Assembly (NCBI RefSeq): GCF_019219025.1
Contig: NZ_JAHUWN010000003.1
Span: 124,001-188,000 of the forward strand
Direction: 5' to 3'
From: Bacillus sp. sid0103
GTDB taxonomy: Bacteria; Bacillota; Bacilli; Bacillales_B; DSM-18226
DNA length: 64,000 nucleotides
Position numbers and translations under genes: made by a program. Positions 31,865 to 40,842 of this stretch are shown here, in pieces. The notes under the pieces are model-generated. The model saw nothing but the letters and a program-made list of their open reading frames with translations. It was not told where the DNA came from and searched no databases. Numbering within the stretch: the stretch's first letter is position 1; every line of letters starts with the position of its first letter.

Positions 31865-34066
31865 TTATCTAAATCTATATGCAAGCCTTGATACTTGGTT
31901 ACTAGTAGGTGATGTTGCTGTGACTTCACCTACTCTCGGAATTGTTAAAGATATGCCAGTTCCGCGGTACCTCCACGCACCAAGTGTATCAACTGCAACT
32001 TTCGCGATAATCTGGTTAGAGGAAGGATCTCCGAGATAAATAGTCACCGTTACTCCTGGTCCTTTTACATCAGAAGTACCATCAATTCTCCATTCTCCTC
32101 CTCGATATTCTGCACCGGTAATCGCAATCCTTTCCGACTTGGTCGTGAGTGTCACTTCTTTTGTATGTGTTGAGCCATCCACACCTTTTACCGTCAATTG
32201 AAGTGTGATTGGTTTGAATTCTTTTGGATAATTAAACTTTGGCTTTTTTGTGTCTGCCAAATTAAGCGTTACTTTTGGACCATCAGTCTGCTTCCAACTA
32301 TACTCTATTGCATTTTTCGATCCACTCGCATCCAGAGTGACTTCCGAGCCCTGCGTAACAGGTAGATTAGGTGCTACAATAATTGCCTCAGGAGCAAGTA
32401 CTGCATCCTCAACAGTCACTTTAACCGTGCTTGAATCGACATCACCATTTGGTCCTGTAAGCGTTAGTTTAAACTCTAGCGTTCCCATTCCTTGTTCAGC
32501 CTTAAACGAAGGTGCTAACGTGTTCGCTTTATCTAATACCACCTCTTTATATCCTGTTGATGAAGAAATAAACTCCCACATTATTTTTTCTGTATCAAAG
32601 TCCCCAACAGATTTACTTCCGTCAAGAGTAACCATGTCCCCAGCTTTAACGGTTTGGTCCGCACCAGCATCCGCAATTGGAGGATTTACAGGCGCACCAA
32701 CTACTTCCACAGGAATAGTTACAGTCCCACCTTTTTTTGATTTTATCGTAATGTATGGTGGAATAAAAGTTGGACTTTCGATGACCAACTTTCCATCAGC
32801 AAGTGTTAAATCACCAAACTCTGGAACCGTGAGTTCTGGCTTATTTAAAGTATCACTTGAGGAGGCAGTTATAATAATTTCTTGTGGTTTTAGATCAGAA
32901 CGATATAAGGCTCTTGGTTCTACGATCGTATCAACAGGCTTAACAATTTTTACACTGTCGGGATTATCCGTTGTGTTGGTTACAGTTAAATCAGGCGGTG
33001 TGTCCCCCGTAAAAGTTACTCGGGCAAAGTATTTACCTTGTGTTCCCTTCATTGGGACTGGTTTATCTCCCGCACCTGTAACTTGGAGTGTATATTCCTT
33101 ATCCTCTTCAGTAAAAGCAAAAACATCAACTGTACCACCAACTTTAGGGTTTCCATCTGCATCTACACTTCGGCTATAAGTTGCGCGTACAACATCTACC
33201 CCAGAATTTGTTGCTATTTTCCCACTTAAACTAAATTCATCAGTTTGAATGGTACAATTATTTCCACAATTGTTACCAAGGCCTGGACCTTGAATTTTAA
33301 AGTAGTTTTGGCCATTAACACCACCAATTACCTTATGGTTTACGTCCGGGTCGCCCACATAACCATCCGGTGCTGCAGGTGCTACAGCCGGATCCCATCT
33401 TAAAAATGTTCCGATACGACTCTTCATTGGCCCTTCAAAAGGATCTTGAACCCCTATGTCTTCTACAAATCTGATTTCTCCACCTTCTGAAGGATCCCTT
33501 TCATCTGCAGCTACAGCTGTGAAAGTATCAATTCCATATGGATGTGTAATCGTGTATTTACCTCCAGTAACCAAGCCATCAATTCGGAACCTGACCCTTC
33601 CAAATACGATTTGATCTCCTTGTTGAACGATTTCATTGGCCCAAGCTGCTTCAAGTGCAAATGTTGCAACGGCTCTTCCACCGTTTGGAAGGTCTAACTC
33701 TGCGCCTGCCAGCTGATAAAAAGCCTCTTCGGGAAAATTCCCTTTCTCAATCGAAAAAGGTTCTGCTGGATTAGGTATTTCCTCGATTGGAAGAGCACAC
33801 AATGGGTTTTCGAAATCTAAGCATAGTTCATTTCGATTACCTTGTGAATCTCTAAACCACGCAGGATATCCATATTCACCTATTGGTCCAACTTGCTTAA
33901 GTTTAGGGATATCTTCCAGAGGTATCCCATATTCTGCATTTGTAAACACAATCCCACTACTCAGCATAATCAATACCGTTAACGCCACAAGGAAAAACCG
34001 CTTAATTGCAGATTTTCTCCTCCTTGCCAGATTCGTTTTTGGATGGGTAAATTTTCGAGATTCCAT
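31865..34066 (-). CDS. Secreted multidomain protein with two PKD-like domains
   Basis: 733 residues. Twin-arginine-rich basic N-terminus, then a hydrophobic helix at about 24-43, giving a signal peptide or anchor. Residues 45-330 form a novel N-terminal region with four cysteines (C82, C90, C267, C271; N-N-C-G-N-N-C). Residues 462-553 are a PKD domain (P-I-A-D-A-G-A-D-Q-T-V-K-A-G); 558-642 a second Ig/PKD-like domain (V-T-L-D-A-S-G-S); 645-733 a further beta domain. It follows the 1495-residue oxidase by 59 bases, ends the operon, and probably is a surface partner or anchor for it. Not a catalytic protein by sequence. Confidence 0.8.
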   Translation of the reverse strand: MESRKFTHPKTNLARRRKSAIKRFFLVALTVLIMLSSGIVFTNAEYGIPLEDIPKLKQVGPIGEYGYPAWFRDSQGNRNELCLDFENPLCALPIEEIPNPAEPFSIEKGNFPEEAFYQLAGAELDLPNGGRAVATFALEAAWANEIVQQGDQIVFGRVRFRIDGLVTGGKYTITHPYGIDTFTAVAADERDPSEGGEIRFVEDIGVQDPFEGPMKSRIGTFLRWDPAVAPAAPDGYVGDPDVNHKVIGGVNGQNYFKIQGPGLGNNCGNNCTIQTDEFSLSGKIATNSGVDVVRATYSRSVDADGNPKVGGTVDVFAFTEEDKEYTLQVTGAGDKPVPMKGTQGKYFARVTFTGDTPPDLTVTNTTDNPDSVKIVKPVDTIVEPRALYRSDLKPQEIIITASSSDTLNKPELTVPEFGDLTLADGKLVIESPTFIPPYITIKSKKGGTVTIPVEVVGAPVNPPIADAGADQTVKAGDMVTLDGSKSVGDFDTEKIMWEFISSSTGYKEVVLDKANTLAPSFKAEQGMGTLEFKLTLTGPNGDVDSSTVKVTVEDAVLAPEAIIVAPNLPVTQGSEVTLDASGSKNAIEYSWKQTDGPKVTLNLADTKKPKFNYPKEFKPITLQLTVKGVDGSTHTKEVTLTTKSERIAITGAEYRGGEWRIDGTSDVKGPGVTVTIYLGDPSSNQIIAKVAVDTLGAWRYRGTGISLTIPRVGEVTATSPTSNQVSRLAYRFR

Positions 34067-34125
34067 TTTTTGCAGCCCGCCTTTTCCAATAAATTAGTTA
34101 AAAGAATGAATTCTATTGGGATTGT

Positions 34126-37100
34126 TTAATTGACTTTATCCCATCTTTCAATTGGTCTATTAAAACCTGAGAGTTCTATTCCAAGTTTATCTAATTTGAT
34201 TTTGGAGAATTGAAAGCTGCGTTTAATGCTTTGAACTTCTTCCGTTTTTATCTCAACATTCTCTTCGTAACCTTTTAATGCCTTGTTATCCATATCTTTG
34301 GCTTGAACCAATTCATCCTTTTGACCCGTTTTGATTTTCACATTGTTTACATTAACAATTATTTCCTTACTATTAAGGGATTCATTTCCGAATTTATCGA
34401 CGGCCCTTATTGAATAAACGTAGGTTGAAAACGGAAGTGCTTCTTCTTCTGTAAAGGAGCCACTCCTATTAATCTCCTTATTTACTTTCGTAAAGGCCTT
34501 TTCAGGGATTGCTTTTCGGTAGATGTTGAAACCGACAAGGTCTTTATTGTCATATACATCCCAAATAATTGAATTTGCTTTCGTTCCCTTCCTTATATTT
34601 ATAGGAGCTTTTGGGATCCGGTCTGGTAATGAAAGTAGTTGATTGATAGGTTCGTCATGGACTCGGAGGATACCCCATAATCCTCCTTCTAGGTACCTCC
34701 TAAGTTTCATTTCTCGGTAAAGATAATCTCCTGCAGGATTGAAAAATCCTTCCTTTTGAATCGGAATAATATCAAGTGAATCTCCTGGTGTAAGCGAACC
34801 TTGGCTACCTACCACTTTGGAATTCGTATCGGTCCATTGATAACGCCATTTATTACTGTGGAGGGTAAATACACTTCCCCTCGAACGGTCAGCTGTTTGC
34901 ATAACTCGTAGTCTAATAGGATCGCCCATATATGCTTCTGGTATTGGTGTAGAAGGATCGCCATGCACCACTGAACTAAAAAGTAATGATTTATCAGGAT
35001 TTTCAGCCAGGCGGTGTTTAAAAGGTTCTGAGCTATAATTAATTCCTTTTTCACCACGGTCTTCTAGGTCGATCAATTCTCCCGTATGAGGATCAAACTC
35101 ACCTGGAGTGGGTTGACTGCCATCTTTTCCAATCGTATAGAGACCATCTGAGAACATCAACGCCTGCTCTCGAAAATCTGGTTTATTCGGGACAATGATA
35201 TCTGCTAGCGCTCCTGACATGATCGATTCACCAGTTTTAGGGTTTCGGTAGACAGAGTCTTTTGGCTCGATAATCAGTGCTCCGTATCCCCCATGTAAGC
35301 GATGACTGCGGATATCTCCATAATCGTATAGAATCGTTCCGCCATGTTCTTTATCTGCATACCATTCATAGGTGATTGTTTCACCTGGACCAATGGTTTG
35401 GTCATAATTAAAGCCAATTGCCGCGCCGTCCGACCCTTGAACATCATATTGGACCATTTGCGGATGCAGGCTGACACGGTTTGAGTTTTTCCAATCTACT
35501 TCATTTGCCATGAGCAGGTCCGGATCGTTCTTATTTTCTGGCGGGTTAAAGGGCAAGTTATTTCTTAACCTAATTTGGATACATTCGCCTTCATTAGCCC
35601 GGATCACCAGAGGCTCCGTTGGTTTTGACCCTTTTTTGATAGCTGAAACATCCTTGGTTAAGGCAAACATCAGTCCATATGGATCATGATCTCCTGCTTT
35701 ATTGTAGACCATATCCTTCATAAATGCCGTCACATCAAATGTTTTGATTTTTGCTGTGTCTGGACATATATTGCCCATTGAAATCGCTTTTGGCGGCTTT
35801 GTTCCTTCTTTTTTCATTTTCATCAATCGATTGGTATCAATCTTTTGCTTTACCTCGACTCGGTCCGACAGCTTTTTAAGGTTCGTATTCTGTTCCCCCC
35901 AAACCCTGACAAATCCCCACAATCCGCTCCATAAATCTTCAATCGGCTGTGATGACCAAAGATAATCTCGCTGCCTTATACCAACTGGATTTGGCTGAAT
36001 ATCCATCGTAAACTGTTCTGACATTCCAATTGTTTGTGTCGAGGTCAACTCAGAATCTTGCTGGCCTGATTCTTTTTTCCAGTTTAAACCGTGTAAATTA
36101 AAGTTATGCTGTGTTTCATGGGCCCCTTGAATTAAACGGATCTTAATAGGATCGTTTGGATAACTCTCAATGATTGGTGTTTGTGGATCACCGTGGACCC
36201 ATGAACTAAATACGTAGGCAGGGTCGGCATTGTTCCTTCTAAAAAATGGGGCGTTCGAGTAATTAACGGCTGCATATCCATGTGCCTTATGGGTATTGGC
36301 TGGATCTGATTCAAGTGGCAGAATTTTCCCGTTTTTATCCCACATTCGTGCAAAATCATGGTAGACGAGTACTTGCTCACGAAAGTCCGCTTTTCCAGGG
36401 ATAACAATCATGGCTTCCGTGCCTGATTTAATTTCCAATCCCGTCTTTGGATGGAGCCATTTTGAGCCTTTCGGTTCCACAATTAACGCACCAAAGGTCC
36501 CATGAAATCCCTTTTCGCCCGCTGACATATGGTCGTGGAAGAAGATATTTCCTTCTTCATCGGCATACCAGCGGTAGCGAATTTTTCCCCCTGGTTCTGT
36601 CCCTTGATTGTAGTTCCAACCAACTGCTGTTCCATCTGACCCCAATGGATCAAAGCCAACGTAATGTATGTGCATCGACAGCGCATTCGGTTCAGCAGCT
36701 TGAAATAAATGGTTTTCCAAGGTGACTTCTACACAATCCCCTTCATTGGCACGAATCACCAATGGACGCGGTCTTAACGTTCCATTTAAAATCTTTGCTT
36801 CATCTTCTGCGAGGACAAACATCCGTCCTTCTTTGTCATGGTCACCCTCAGTATTGTAAACAATATCTGTTTGGATCCCAACGACGTTATATTTACGAAT
36901 GGGTGCTGTTTTAGGGCAGCGATCAAAATTAGGTGCTCCCGGGACAAGTGCCCCCAACGCGTCTTTTTCTTTTTCTGTTGCCGGTCGTAGTTCAGGATCT
37001 GGAGGCTTTGGAGCACGTTTCCCTTGCTCCCCAGGAATGTAATTCGGGAAGCCCGGGTTTTTAGCTGTCGGTTCGGAAGGTGCTTCTCTGTCCTTTAAGG

Positions 37101-38613
37101 GCAATAAACTGGGTTGCAGCTTATCATACACCCGTAGAAGTCCCCACATCCCTTGTAAATAATGAGGGAACAAATGGCAATGCCATAAATAATCTCCTGG
37201 TGCTCCTTTACCATTTTGGATATAGCCAGCGTCATTTGTCAGTTCAGCAGTTTGTGTACTTCCGATATTAAGAGTTTCTGAATCAACGGTATTTGTCTTT
37301 TTGGAATCGCTTTTCCAGCGATGTCCATGAAGATGAAATACATGATTTTCCTCCTGATTCGCCCCTATCACACGAAATTTAACTGGATCTCCAACATAAG
37401 CCGGTGTAATCGGCGTGGCTGGATCGCCATAAACCCAGGAGGAATAAAACATGGTTGGGTCTTTCCCATCTTCTGTAAGAGCATTTTCCATTCGTTCATC
37501 GAGAGGTTCGGCCCGATAATTAACAGCATATAGCTCTTTCTCCACTGCCGCATTTTGCTCCCCACCGGGTTCTTCCTCTTCAGGATTTCCCCCTTCCTCA
37601 CCTTCTCCATTGCCTGGTGGCACTTTAGGGGACTGAATTCCGGCAACTGTTTCTACCCCATCATGAAAGAAAAGGGCAAACTCACGATAATCTGGTTGAT
37701 TAGGTAACTCTATATTGGCATACAAGCCACTCGATAGTTCCTCTCCTGTTTGAGGATCTGTCCACTTAGCCCCGATCGGTTCCACTATCAATGCACCGAA
37801 CAACCCGTCTCCCATTGTTCCTTTCCCGCCTGTTGGGTCTGTATTGTATGTCAAGTCCGCACCATTGTAAAAGAAGAAAGTCCCTTCCTCTTCCGTATTC
37901 CAACGGTACATGATTTCAGCCTTTGGAGCAACAGTAGTATTGTCATTGTAGCCAGCTGCTGTTCCGTCCGATGATTGAACATCATAGCCAACACCATCAA
38001 TATGAATCGAGGCCTTTTCTGTTAATTTATTACTGAAACGAACCTCAATACAGTCCCCTTTATTCGCCCGAATGGTAAGAGGCTGCAATTCTTTTACTGG
38101 TTTACCAGGATTGGCCTCAATTGCTTGTTGGATTTTAGTAACATCCTCTTCTAAGGCATACATCTTGGCAGCCGGCTGGTGGTCACCAAATTTGTTGTAA
38201 ACCATGTCTACATTAATTGCGGAGACGTCAAATTTACGAACGGGAGCATTTTTTGAGCATTGATTGTTTAAATGAGTGGTTGCATTCGCTAGATTCATAT
38301 TACTTTTATTTATATTTGTTTTGGTTATTTGCTTTTTTAATTTACTAGCGGACTCTTTATTTGAAGCGTGGTGGTCGATGGTTGCTTTGTTGATACTAGA
38401 CGTATGAATGGGAATGGGAATGGGAATTTGAATTTGTGCATCTGATTCGATCGTCTTCGCAGCAATCTTATTTACAGCTGGAATTGACCGTTTTTCATTT
38501 TCTAACAACTGTGGTGGCTGCGATGATTGGACGATGATAAAAATCGATAGTGATGTAATCGACATTAAAAATAGGAAACTACTACCAAGCAATAAACGAG
38601 ATCTACTTTTCAA
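34126..38613 (-). CDS. Giant three-module multicopper oxidase
   Basis: 1495 residues, TTG start (GAAGGGAG before it), N-terminal hydrophobic signal/anchor at about 7-29. Three homologous modules, about 118-500, 565-905 and 949-1320, each of two cupredoxin folds, start with C-x-x-x-A-x-I/V-R/K-x-F/Y-x-V; a fibronectin-III-like domain is at about 1330-1422. Copper ligands are split: module 1 has H424-x2-H427-x-H429 and H478-C-H480-x3-H484-x4-M489, while module 2 has H648-x-H650 and H693-x-H695. The equivalent positions in module 3, in module 2 C-half and in module 1 N-half are lost. Residues 333-353 are an acidic G/E-rich linker. One catalytic centre is predicted, with ceruloplasmin-like architecture. 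Extracytoplasmic. Confidence 0.88.
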   Translation of the reverse strand: MKSRSRLLLGSSFLFLMSITSLSIFIIVQSSQPPQLLENEKRSIPAVNKIAAKTIESDAQIQIPIPIPIHTSSINKATIDHHASNKESASKLKKQITKTNINKSNMNLANATTHLNNQCSKNAPVRKFDVSAINVDMVYNKFGDHQPAAKMYALEEDVTKIQQAIEANPGKPVKELQPLTIRANKGDCIEVRFSNKLTEKASIHIDGVGYDVQSSDGTAAGYNDNTTVAPKAEIMYRWNTEEEGTFFFYNGADLTYNTDPTGGKGTMGDGLFGALIVEPIGAKWTDPQTGEELSSGLYANIELPNQPDYREFALFFHDGVETVAGIQSPKVPPGNGEGEEGGNPEEEEPGGEQNAAVEKELYAVNYRAEPLDERMENALTEDGKDPTMFYSSWVYGDPATPITPAYVGDPVKFRVIGANQEENHVFHLHGHRWKSDSKKTNTVDSETLNIGSTQTAELTNDAGYIQNGKGAPGDYLWHCHLFPHYLQGMWGLLRVYDKLQPSLLPLKDREAPSEPTAKNPGFPNYIPGEQGKRAPKPPDPELRPATEKEKDALGALVPGAPNFDRCPKTAPIRKYNVVGIQTDIVYNTEGDHDKEGRMFVLAEDEAKILNGTLRPRPLVIRANEGDCVEVTLENHLFQAAEPNALSMHIHYVGFDPLGSDGTAVGWNYNQGTEPGGKIRYRWYADEEGNIFFHDHMSAGEKGFHGTFGALIVEPKGSKWLHPKTGLEIKSGTEAMIVIPGKADFREQVLVYHDFARMWDKNGKILPLESDPANTHKAHGYAAVNYSNAPFFRRNNADPAYVFSSWVHGDPQTPIIESYPNDPIKIRLIQGAHETQHNFNLHGLNWKKESGQQDSELTSTQTIGMSEQFTMDIQPNPVGIRQRDYLWSSQPIEDLWSGLWGFVRVWGEQNTNLKKLSDRVEVKQKIDTNRLMKMKKEGTKPPKAISMGNICPDTAKIKTFDVTAFMKDMVYNKAGDHDPYGLMFALTKDVSAIKKGSKPTEPLVIRANEGECIQIRLRNNLPFNPPENKNDPDLLMANEVDWKNSNRVSLHPQMVQYDVQGSDGAAIGFNYDQTIGPGETITYEWYADKEHGGTILYDYGDIRSHRLHGGYGALIIEPKDSVYRNPKTGESIMSGALADIIVPNKPDFREQALMFSDGLYTIGKDGSQPTPGEFDPHTGELIDLEDRGEKGINYSSEPFKHRLAENPDKSLLFSSVVHGDPSTPIPEAYMGDPIRLRVMQTADRSRGSVFTLHSNKWRYQWTDTNSKVVGSQGSLTPGDSLDIIPIQKEGFFNPAGDYLYREMKLRRYLEGGLWGILRVHDEPINQLLSLPDRIPKAPINIRKGTKANSIIWDVYDNKDLVGFNIYRKAIPEKAFTKVNKEINRSGSFTEEEALPFSTYVYSIRAVDKFGNESLNSKEIIVNVNNVKIKTGQKDELVQAKDMDNKALKGYEENVEIKTEEVQSIKRSFQFSKIKLDKLGIELSGFNRPIERWDKVN

Positions 38614-38615
38614 AT

Positions 38616-39803
38616 TTAGCTCCCTTCGCCTACTATACTTTTAAATGTTTCTTGACTACTATTTGGCCGGACTTGCAAAACCTCTTTATACGTAAAGGTA
38701 TCTTTATCGGAGTTCAATTTTACAGAAAACATCAATCCTAAATAAATGGTGACGATAAAGCAAGTGCCAAAAATAATGGCAAAGGCATGATTCGTCAATT
38801 TATAACTAATAAGAATTAGGACTAAAAATAAGAAGGAAATAATAATTAACAGTGCGGATGAAATAGATGGTGCAAGTTCAACTTCCCCTAGAATAAATGT
38901 ATTTTTTGCCAATAGCCAATTAAGCCATGATGGGTCCGTCGATGCGAATGTCTGTGTGACATCCACTACATGAGGGGGCGGTAATGTCCCTAAAATTCCA
39001 GTACAAAAGAAGACGATCAATAATATGAGACTCTCCGCTTTTATCCATGAGCGTGGATCAAAGCTTGATTGTTTGGCAGCTTTTCTTGAAAGAACCCCAT
39101 TAAGAAAAGCAAACGCCAATACAGGGATAATGCTTATATGTTTAATGAGTAACATCCTTCCATAGGGAACAAGCCAACTGTTTAAATATTGCTGCCGGTC
39201 AACTACAACAAACATCATCATAAATCCAGTCAAAGTAATAATGAAAAAGCAGCCAATGGCAAGCGGTGTAAACCACCGTAAAAAGCTGGACCAATTTTCT
39301 TTGTCAGACGAAAACCACCCTACATGTAGGATCACTCCCACCCAAACTGTTACTACAAGAAAATGAATAGAATGCGATAGGACTCCTGGCCAGAAGTCTA
39401 TGGAGGCGACATGACTGGCATTTCCGATAGCAAATATCATCAAAAGTAACCATTGTGCTTGAAAAAATCTAGATCCATCCACATAAATGGTGATCCAGAG
39501 AAGGATTGCTAAACTGCAAATAAAAATCCATGCCCTGCCAATCTCAAATTCGGTCAATACCGTTAATGCGGCTGCACCAAAACCATCCCTTCCATTAAAA
39601 GAGAGAATTGCTTCTAACAGTGGTGCAAAGGTAAAGAGGATAATCCCAAGCGGACAAAGCAGTAATAATGGCTTACTTTGATGAATCTTTGGTTTTCTCG
39701 AATCAGGAATAAATTGGAGGACCACATGCCCAACCAAAATGGAAAAAAGGATATACTGTCCCAATTCAGTAAAAGGAACTATGTAGCTCATCTGAAACAT
39801 CAC
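38616..39803 (-). CDS. copD: CopD-family copper-related membrane protein
   Basis: 395 residues with about eight transmembrane helices and the CopD-family pattern (F-N-G-R-D-G-F-G-A-A, H-S-I-H-F-L-V-V-T-V-W-V-G, G-R-M-L-L-I-K-H-I-S-I-I). CopD proteins pair with CopC to move copper across the membrane. Start GTG 39803 overlaps the copC stop by four bases; the stop is two bases before the giant oxidase, whose ribosome site lies inside copD, so the three genes form a tight unit. Confidence 0.88.
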   Translation of the reverse strand: MMFQMSYIVPFTELGQYILFSILVGHVVLQFIPDSRKPKIHQSKPLLLLCPLGIILFTFAPLLEAILSFNGRDGFGAAALTVLTEFEIGRAWIFICSLAILLWITIYVDGSRFFQAQWLLLMIFAIGNASHVASIDFWPGVLSHSIHFLVVTVWVGVILHVGWFSSDKENWSSFLRWFTPLAIGCFFIITLTGFMMMFVVVDRQQYLNSWLVPYGRMLLIKHISIIPVLAFAFLNGVLSRKAAKQSSFDPRSWIKAESLILLIVFFCTGILGTLPPPHVVDVTQTFASTDPSWLNWLLAKNTFILGEVELAPSISSALLIIISFLFLVLILISYKLTNHAFAIIFGTCFIVTIYLGLMFSVKLNSDKDTFTYKEVLQVRPNSSQETFKSIVGEGS

Positions 39804-40432
39804 TTCTTTCTTAATAGCAGAAAAAATCCAATGACCAAAAGTACTAATAATCCAATAAAAATACCAATAATTAGATTGTTTGATGACTGAGTCTTAGAAT
39901 CTGCCTTGGTGATTTTTTCTGACTGGTCCTTGTTAATTTGCTGGTCCGTAGTGGTGGATGAACTTTGTTCTTCAGCACCTGAGGCTACCTGAGATTGATT
40001 CGTAATCGGTTGATTTTGGGTCTCTTCACCACTTATACCTTGATCTTGAGTGGATATTGGAGGATTTGGGTCCTGACTTACCTGATCTGTTTTAACCTGA
40101 AATTGTATTTCACCCGTGACCGGATGGCCATCATGACCCGCAATTTTCCACTGAAGCTGGTACGTGCCATTTCCTAGTGGCTCCTTTACGGACCCAACCA
40201 TTTTTGCTCCTTGAATTTGTACCTGAATAAGCGGGACCTCCTGCCCATCCCTCAGCAAGCCCATCGTGCTTAATTTTTCAATCGTTCCTTCAAAGGTAAG
40301 CGTGAGATCTTTGATATCATCAGTAATAACTTGTCCGTCGCGTGGATTGGATGTCGATAGTTGTGTATGAGCCATCGCGAATGTTGGCATTAATAAGAAA
40401 GTCGCTATGAATAATACAATGAGTCTTTTCAA
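39800..40432 (-). CDS. copC: CopC-domain copper-binding protein, membrane-anchored
   Basis: About 210 residues. Signal peptide ending A-M-A before H22, the expected N-terminal copper ligand of mature CopC; S-N-P-R-D-G-Q-V and L-T-L-T-F match the fold, and G-H-D-G-H-P-V-T-G supplies the second-site histidines and aspartate. Then a serine/glutamine/threonine linker and a C-terminal transmembrane helix (L-I-I-G-I-F-I-G-L-L-V-L-L). It should bind copper outside the membrane and pass it to CopD or to the oxidases. The start is unsure: TTG 40432 gives a normal signal peptide; the frame is open to 40489 through an inverted repeat. Confidence 0.87.
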   Translation of the reverse strand: MKRLIVLFIATFLLMPTFAMAHTQLSTSNPRDGQVITDDIKDLTLTFEGTIEKLSTMGLLRDGQEVPLIQVQIQGAKMVGSVKEPLGNGTYQLQWKIAGHDGHPVTGEIQFQVKTDQVSQDPNPPISTQDQGISGEETQNQPITNQSQVASGAEEQSSSTTTDQQINKDQSEKITKADSKTQSSNNLIIGIFIGLLVLLVIGFFLLLRKK

Positions 40433-40480
40433 AGACCTGTCACCGTCCAATCTTAAAGCAGGTAAACATAGAATTAGAAA

Positions 40481-40512
40481 CGTTGCCAAATGAATTTATT
40501 CACTTGGCAACG
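40481..40512 (-). promoter_or_regulatory. Long inverted repeat in the copC leader
   Basis: CGTTGCCAAATGAAT and ATTCACTTGGCAACG form 15-base arms with one mismatch and two-base spacer, 49 bases upstream of the copC start. On the minus strand it is followed by TTTCTAATT, so a weak terminator/attenuator between tatA and copC or an operator are both possible. Confidence 0.5.
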
Positions 40513-40589
40513 ACTTTAGTACTATACTCCTATGAAAAACCCCTTATTTTTAGAAAGAAATTAGATTTAAATAGTTTTGAAGAGGATAA

Positions 40590-40775
40590 TTAGTCCTTCT
40601 TTCCTTTTTCCTGTTCGAACTCCAAATCAGATAGGGTTTCTCGAGTTGATTTCTTAAATTCCTTTAATGTAGTCCCTACCGCACGCCCTAACTCTGGAAG
40701 TTTACTAGGACCGAACACGATTAATGCTAGAGTCAAAATCAAAATTAATCCAGGAACACCAATATTACTAAACAT
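40590..40775 (-). CDS. tatA: TatA-type twin-arginine translocase subunit
   Basis: 61 residues: short N-terminal transmembrane helix ([14 protein letters not shown]), the [10 protein letters not shown] hinge typical of TatA, an amphipathic helix [10 protein letters not shown] and a charged tail. TatA forms the pore for folded proteins bearing twin-arginine signals. No tatC is nearby. It lies directly after the two oxidase genes, the first of which has a Tat signal, so it is likely dedicated to them. ATG 40775 was chosen for its GGGAGGAAAA site. Confidence 0.93.
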   Translation of the reverse strand: MFSNIGVPGLILILTLALIVFGPSKLPELGRAVGTTLKEFKKSTRETLSDLEFEQEKGKKD

Positions 40776-40842
40776 GTAATTTTCCTCCCGTCTCCCACAT
40801 TCCATCCCCTAAAGCCTCATAAAATGCATAACTATCACTTTA

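Noticed and set aside
32250..33179. 309-residue plus-strand frame antisense to the PKD protein
   Set aside because: It is a serine/valine-rich shadow of a well-supported minus-strand gene with a signal peptide and domains.
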